Source of the DNA: Actinomyces sp. B33
GTDB lineage: Bacteria; Actinomycetota; Actinomycetes; Actinomycetales; Actinomycetaceae
Assembly: GCF_028437565.1 (NCBI RefSeq)
Contig: NZ_JAMRYR010000004.1
Location: forward strand, 124,001-188,000
DNA length: 64,000 nucleotides
Direction: 5' to 3'
In this document: piece after piece, positions 63,355 through 64,000 of the stretch
Position numbering within the stretch: the first letter of the stretch is position 1
Layout: each line of letters opens with the position of its first letter
Notes under the pieces: generated by a model
Database searches by the model: none
Told to the model about the DNA's origin: nothing
The model's input: only the letters and a program-made list of their open reading frames with translations
Made by a program: the position numbers and the translations under genes

Positions 63355-64000
63355 CTACAGGCCCAGGGCCTCCAGGAGCGGGGACATCTTCGCCCGCGTC
63401 TCGGCGAGCTCCGCCGCGGGATCCGAGTCCGGCATGATCCCCCCGCCCGCGAAGACCCGCAGGGCGCGGCCCCCCTCCTCGAGCATCCCGCAGCGCAGCG
63501 CCAGCGCGAACTCGGCGTCGCCCGCCGCGTCGACCCATCCCACCGGCCCCGAGTAGCGCCCGCGCTCGGTGCGCTCGAACTCGCGCAGGAGGGCGAGCGC
63601 CGCCTCGCGGGGGGTCCCGCACACGGCCGCCGTCGGATGCAGGGCCGCGAGGGCGTCGAAGACGCCCGACCCGTCCAGGCGCGCCTCGACGTCGGTCGCC
63701 AGGTGAGTGACATTGGGCAGGTCGAGGACGAAGGGCTCGTCGGGCACCGACAGGTCCGCGGCGAGGGGCCCGAGGGCCTCGGCGACCGAGGCGACCGCCA
63801 GGGCGTGCTCGCGACGATCCTTCGACGACGCCATGAGCCGCGGGCCCTCCCCCGGGGAGATCGTCCCGGCCAGGACGCGCGAGCGCAGGCGGTCCCCCTC
63901 GCAGGAGGCGAGCATCTCCGGGGTCGCGCCGACCAGGCCCGCGACGACGAACCGCCACGTCGCCGGGTAGAGGGCGGACAGGCGCTCGACGAGGAGCCGC
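63355..64000 (-). CDS. menF: Isochorismate synthase, N-terminus outside window
   Basis: C-terminal 215 residues of a chorismate-binding enzyme that runs off the right edge. Family landmarks: VGATPEML, GTISPGEG, KDRREHALAV, HPTAAVCGTP and a final FAGGGIMPDSDP with the metal-binding Glu region. Together with menD nearby this supports isochorismate synthase; anthranilate or salicylate-type homologues are less likely. Convergent with the HtrA gene across 21 nt. Confidence 0.9.
   Translation of the reverse strand, partial: RLLVERLSALYPATWRFVVAGLVGATPEMLASCEGDRLRSRVLAGTISPGEGPRLMASSKDRREHALAVASVAEALGPLAADLSVPDEPFVLDLPNVTHLATDVEARLDGSGVFDALAALHPTAAVCGTPREAALALLREFERTERGRYSGPVGWVDAAGDAEFALALRCGMLEEGGRALRVFAGGGIMPDSDPAAELAETRAKMSPLLEALGL

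Overview
The window is chromosomal DNA of a GC-rich (roughly 70% G+C) actinobacterium. The 32-residue ribosomal protein bS22 beside a BldC/Rv0500A-like HTH protein, the dacB - metalloprotease-like - tilS - hpt - ftsH - folE - folP - folBK - DUF3180 string, disA-radA, ClpC and a menaquinone (men) gene set all point to Actinomycetota. The mix of ppdK, feoABC, metY-metX and tandem L,D-transpeptidases with no mycolate or spore genes suggests Actinomycetaceae (Actinomyces/Schaalia type); that family-level placement is inference. Many genes carry a TANNNT box 6-7 nt before the start codon and no Shine-Dalgarno sequence, so leaderless transcripts look common.

Layout. 1-5.3 kb: edge-truncated ADP-ribosylglycohydrolase, an SPFH membrane protein paired with a ribbon-helix-helix protein, purA, and a membrane protein. 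5.4-10.3 kb: FABP-ygfZ-dtd run and clpC behind a ClgR-like box. 10.3-11.9 kb: a low-GC island with one unrecognised gene. 11.9-19.2 kb: ppdK, the ferrous-iron operon feoABC and a DASS/SLC13 transporter preceded by a nested palindrome. 19.3-27.8 kb: a two-domain FAD/Fe-S dehydrogenase, a protein with a RAMA-like C-terminus, an alpha/beta hydrolase and a GntR-controlled ABC pair. 28-30.5 kb: metY-metX. 30.9-32.8 kb: NlpC/P60 hydrolase and pyrophosphatase. 32.9-43.1 kb: dacB-tilS-hpt-ftsH-fol gene string. 43.3-49.1 kb: a secreted unknown, disA-radA and a Ktr-type K+ uptake pair. 49.3-64 kb: HTH + bS22, a phosphatase, and menA, menE, menB, menC, menD and the edge-truncated menF, interleaved with two L,D-transpeptidases, a GH42-like remnant protein and an HtrA protease.

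Functional links. The men genes cover chorismate to demethylmenaquinone except MenH, the thioesterase and the final methyltransferase, which are not in the window. NlpC/P60, DacB and the two L,D-transpeptidases act on peptidoglycan; FtsH, ClpC and HtrA are quality-control proteases. DisA (c-di-AMP) lies near the Ktr potassium system, a common c-di-AMP target.

The strongest unexplained signals are non-coding: an 80-nt palindromic element in two close copies plus a diverged third (2640, 27883, 25668), a second 64-nt palindromic family (43131, 56550), and an 83-nt multi-branched fold after purA (4130-4212). No rRNA, tRNA, CRISPR array, insertion sequence or prophage was seen.
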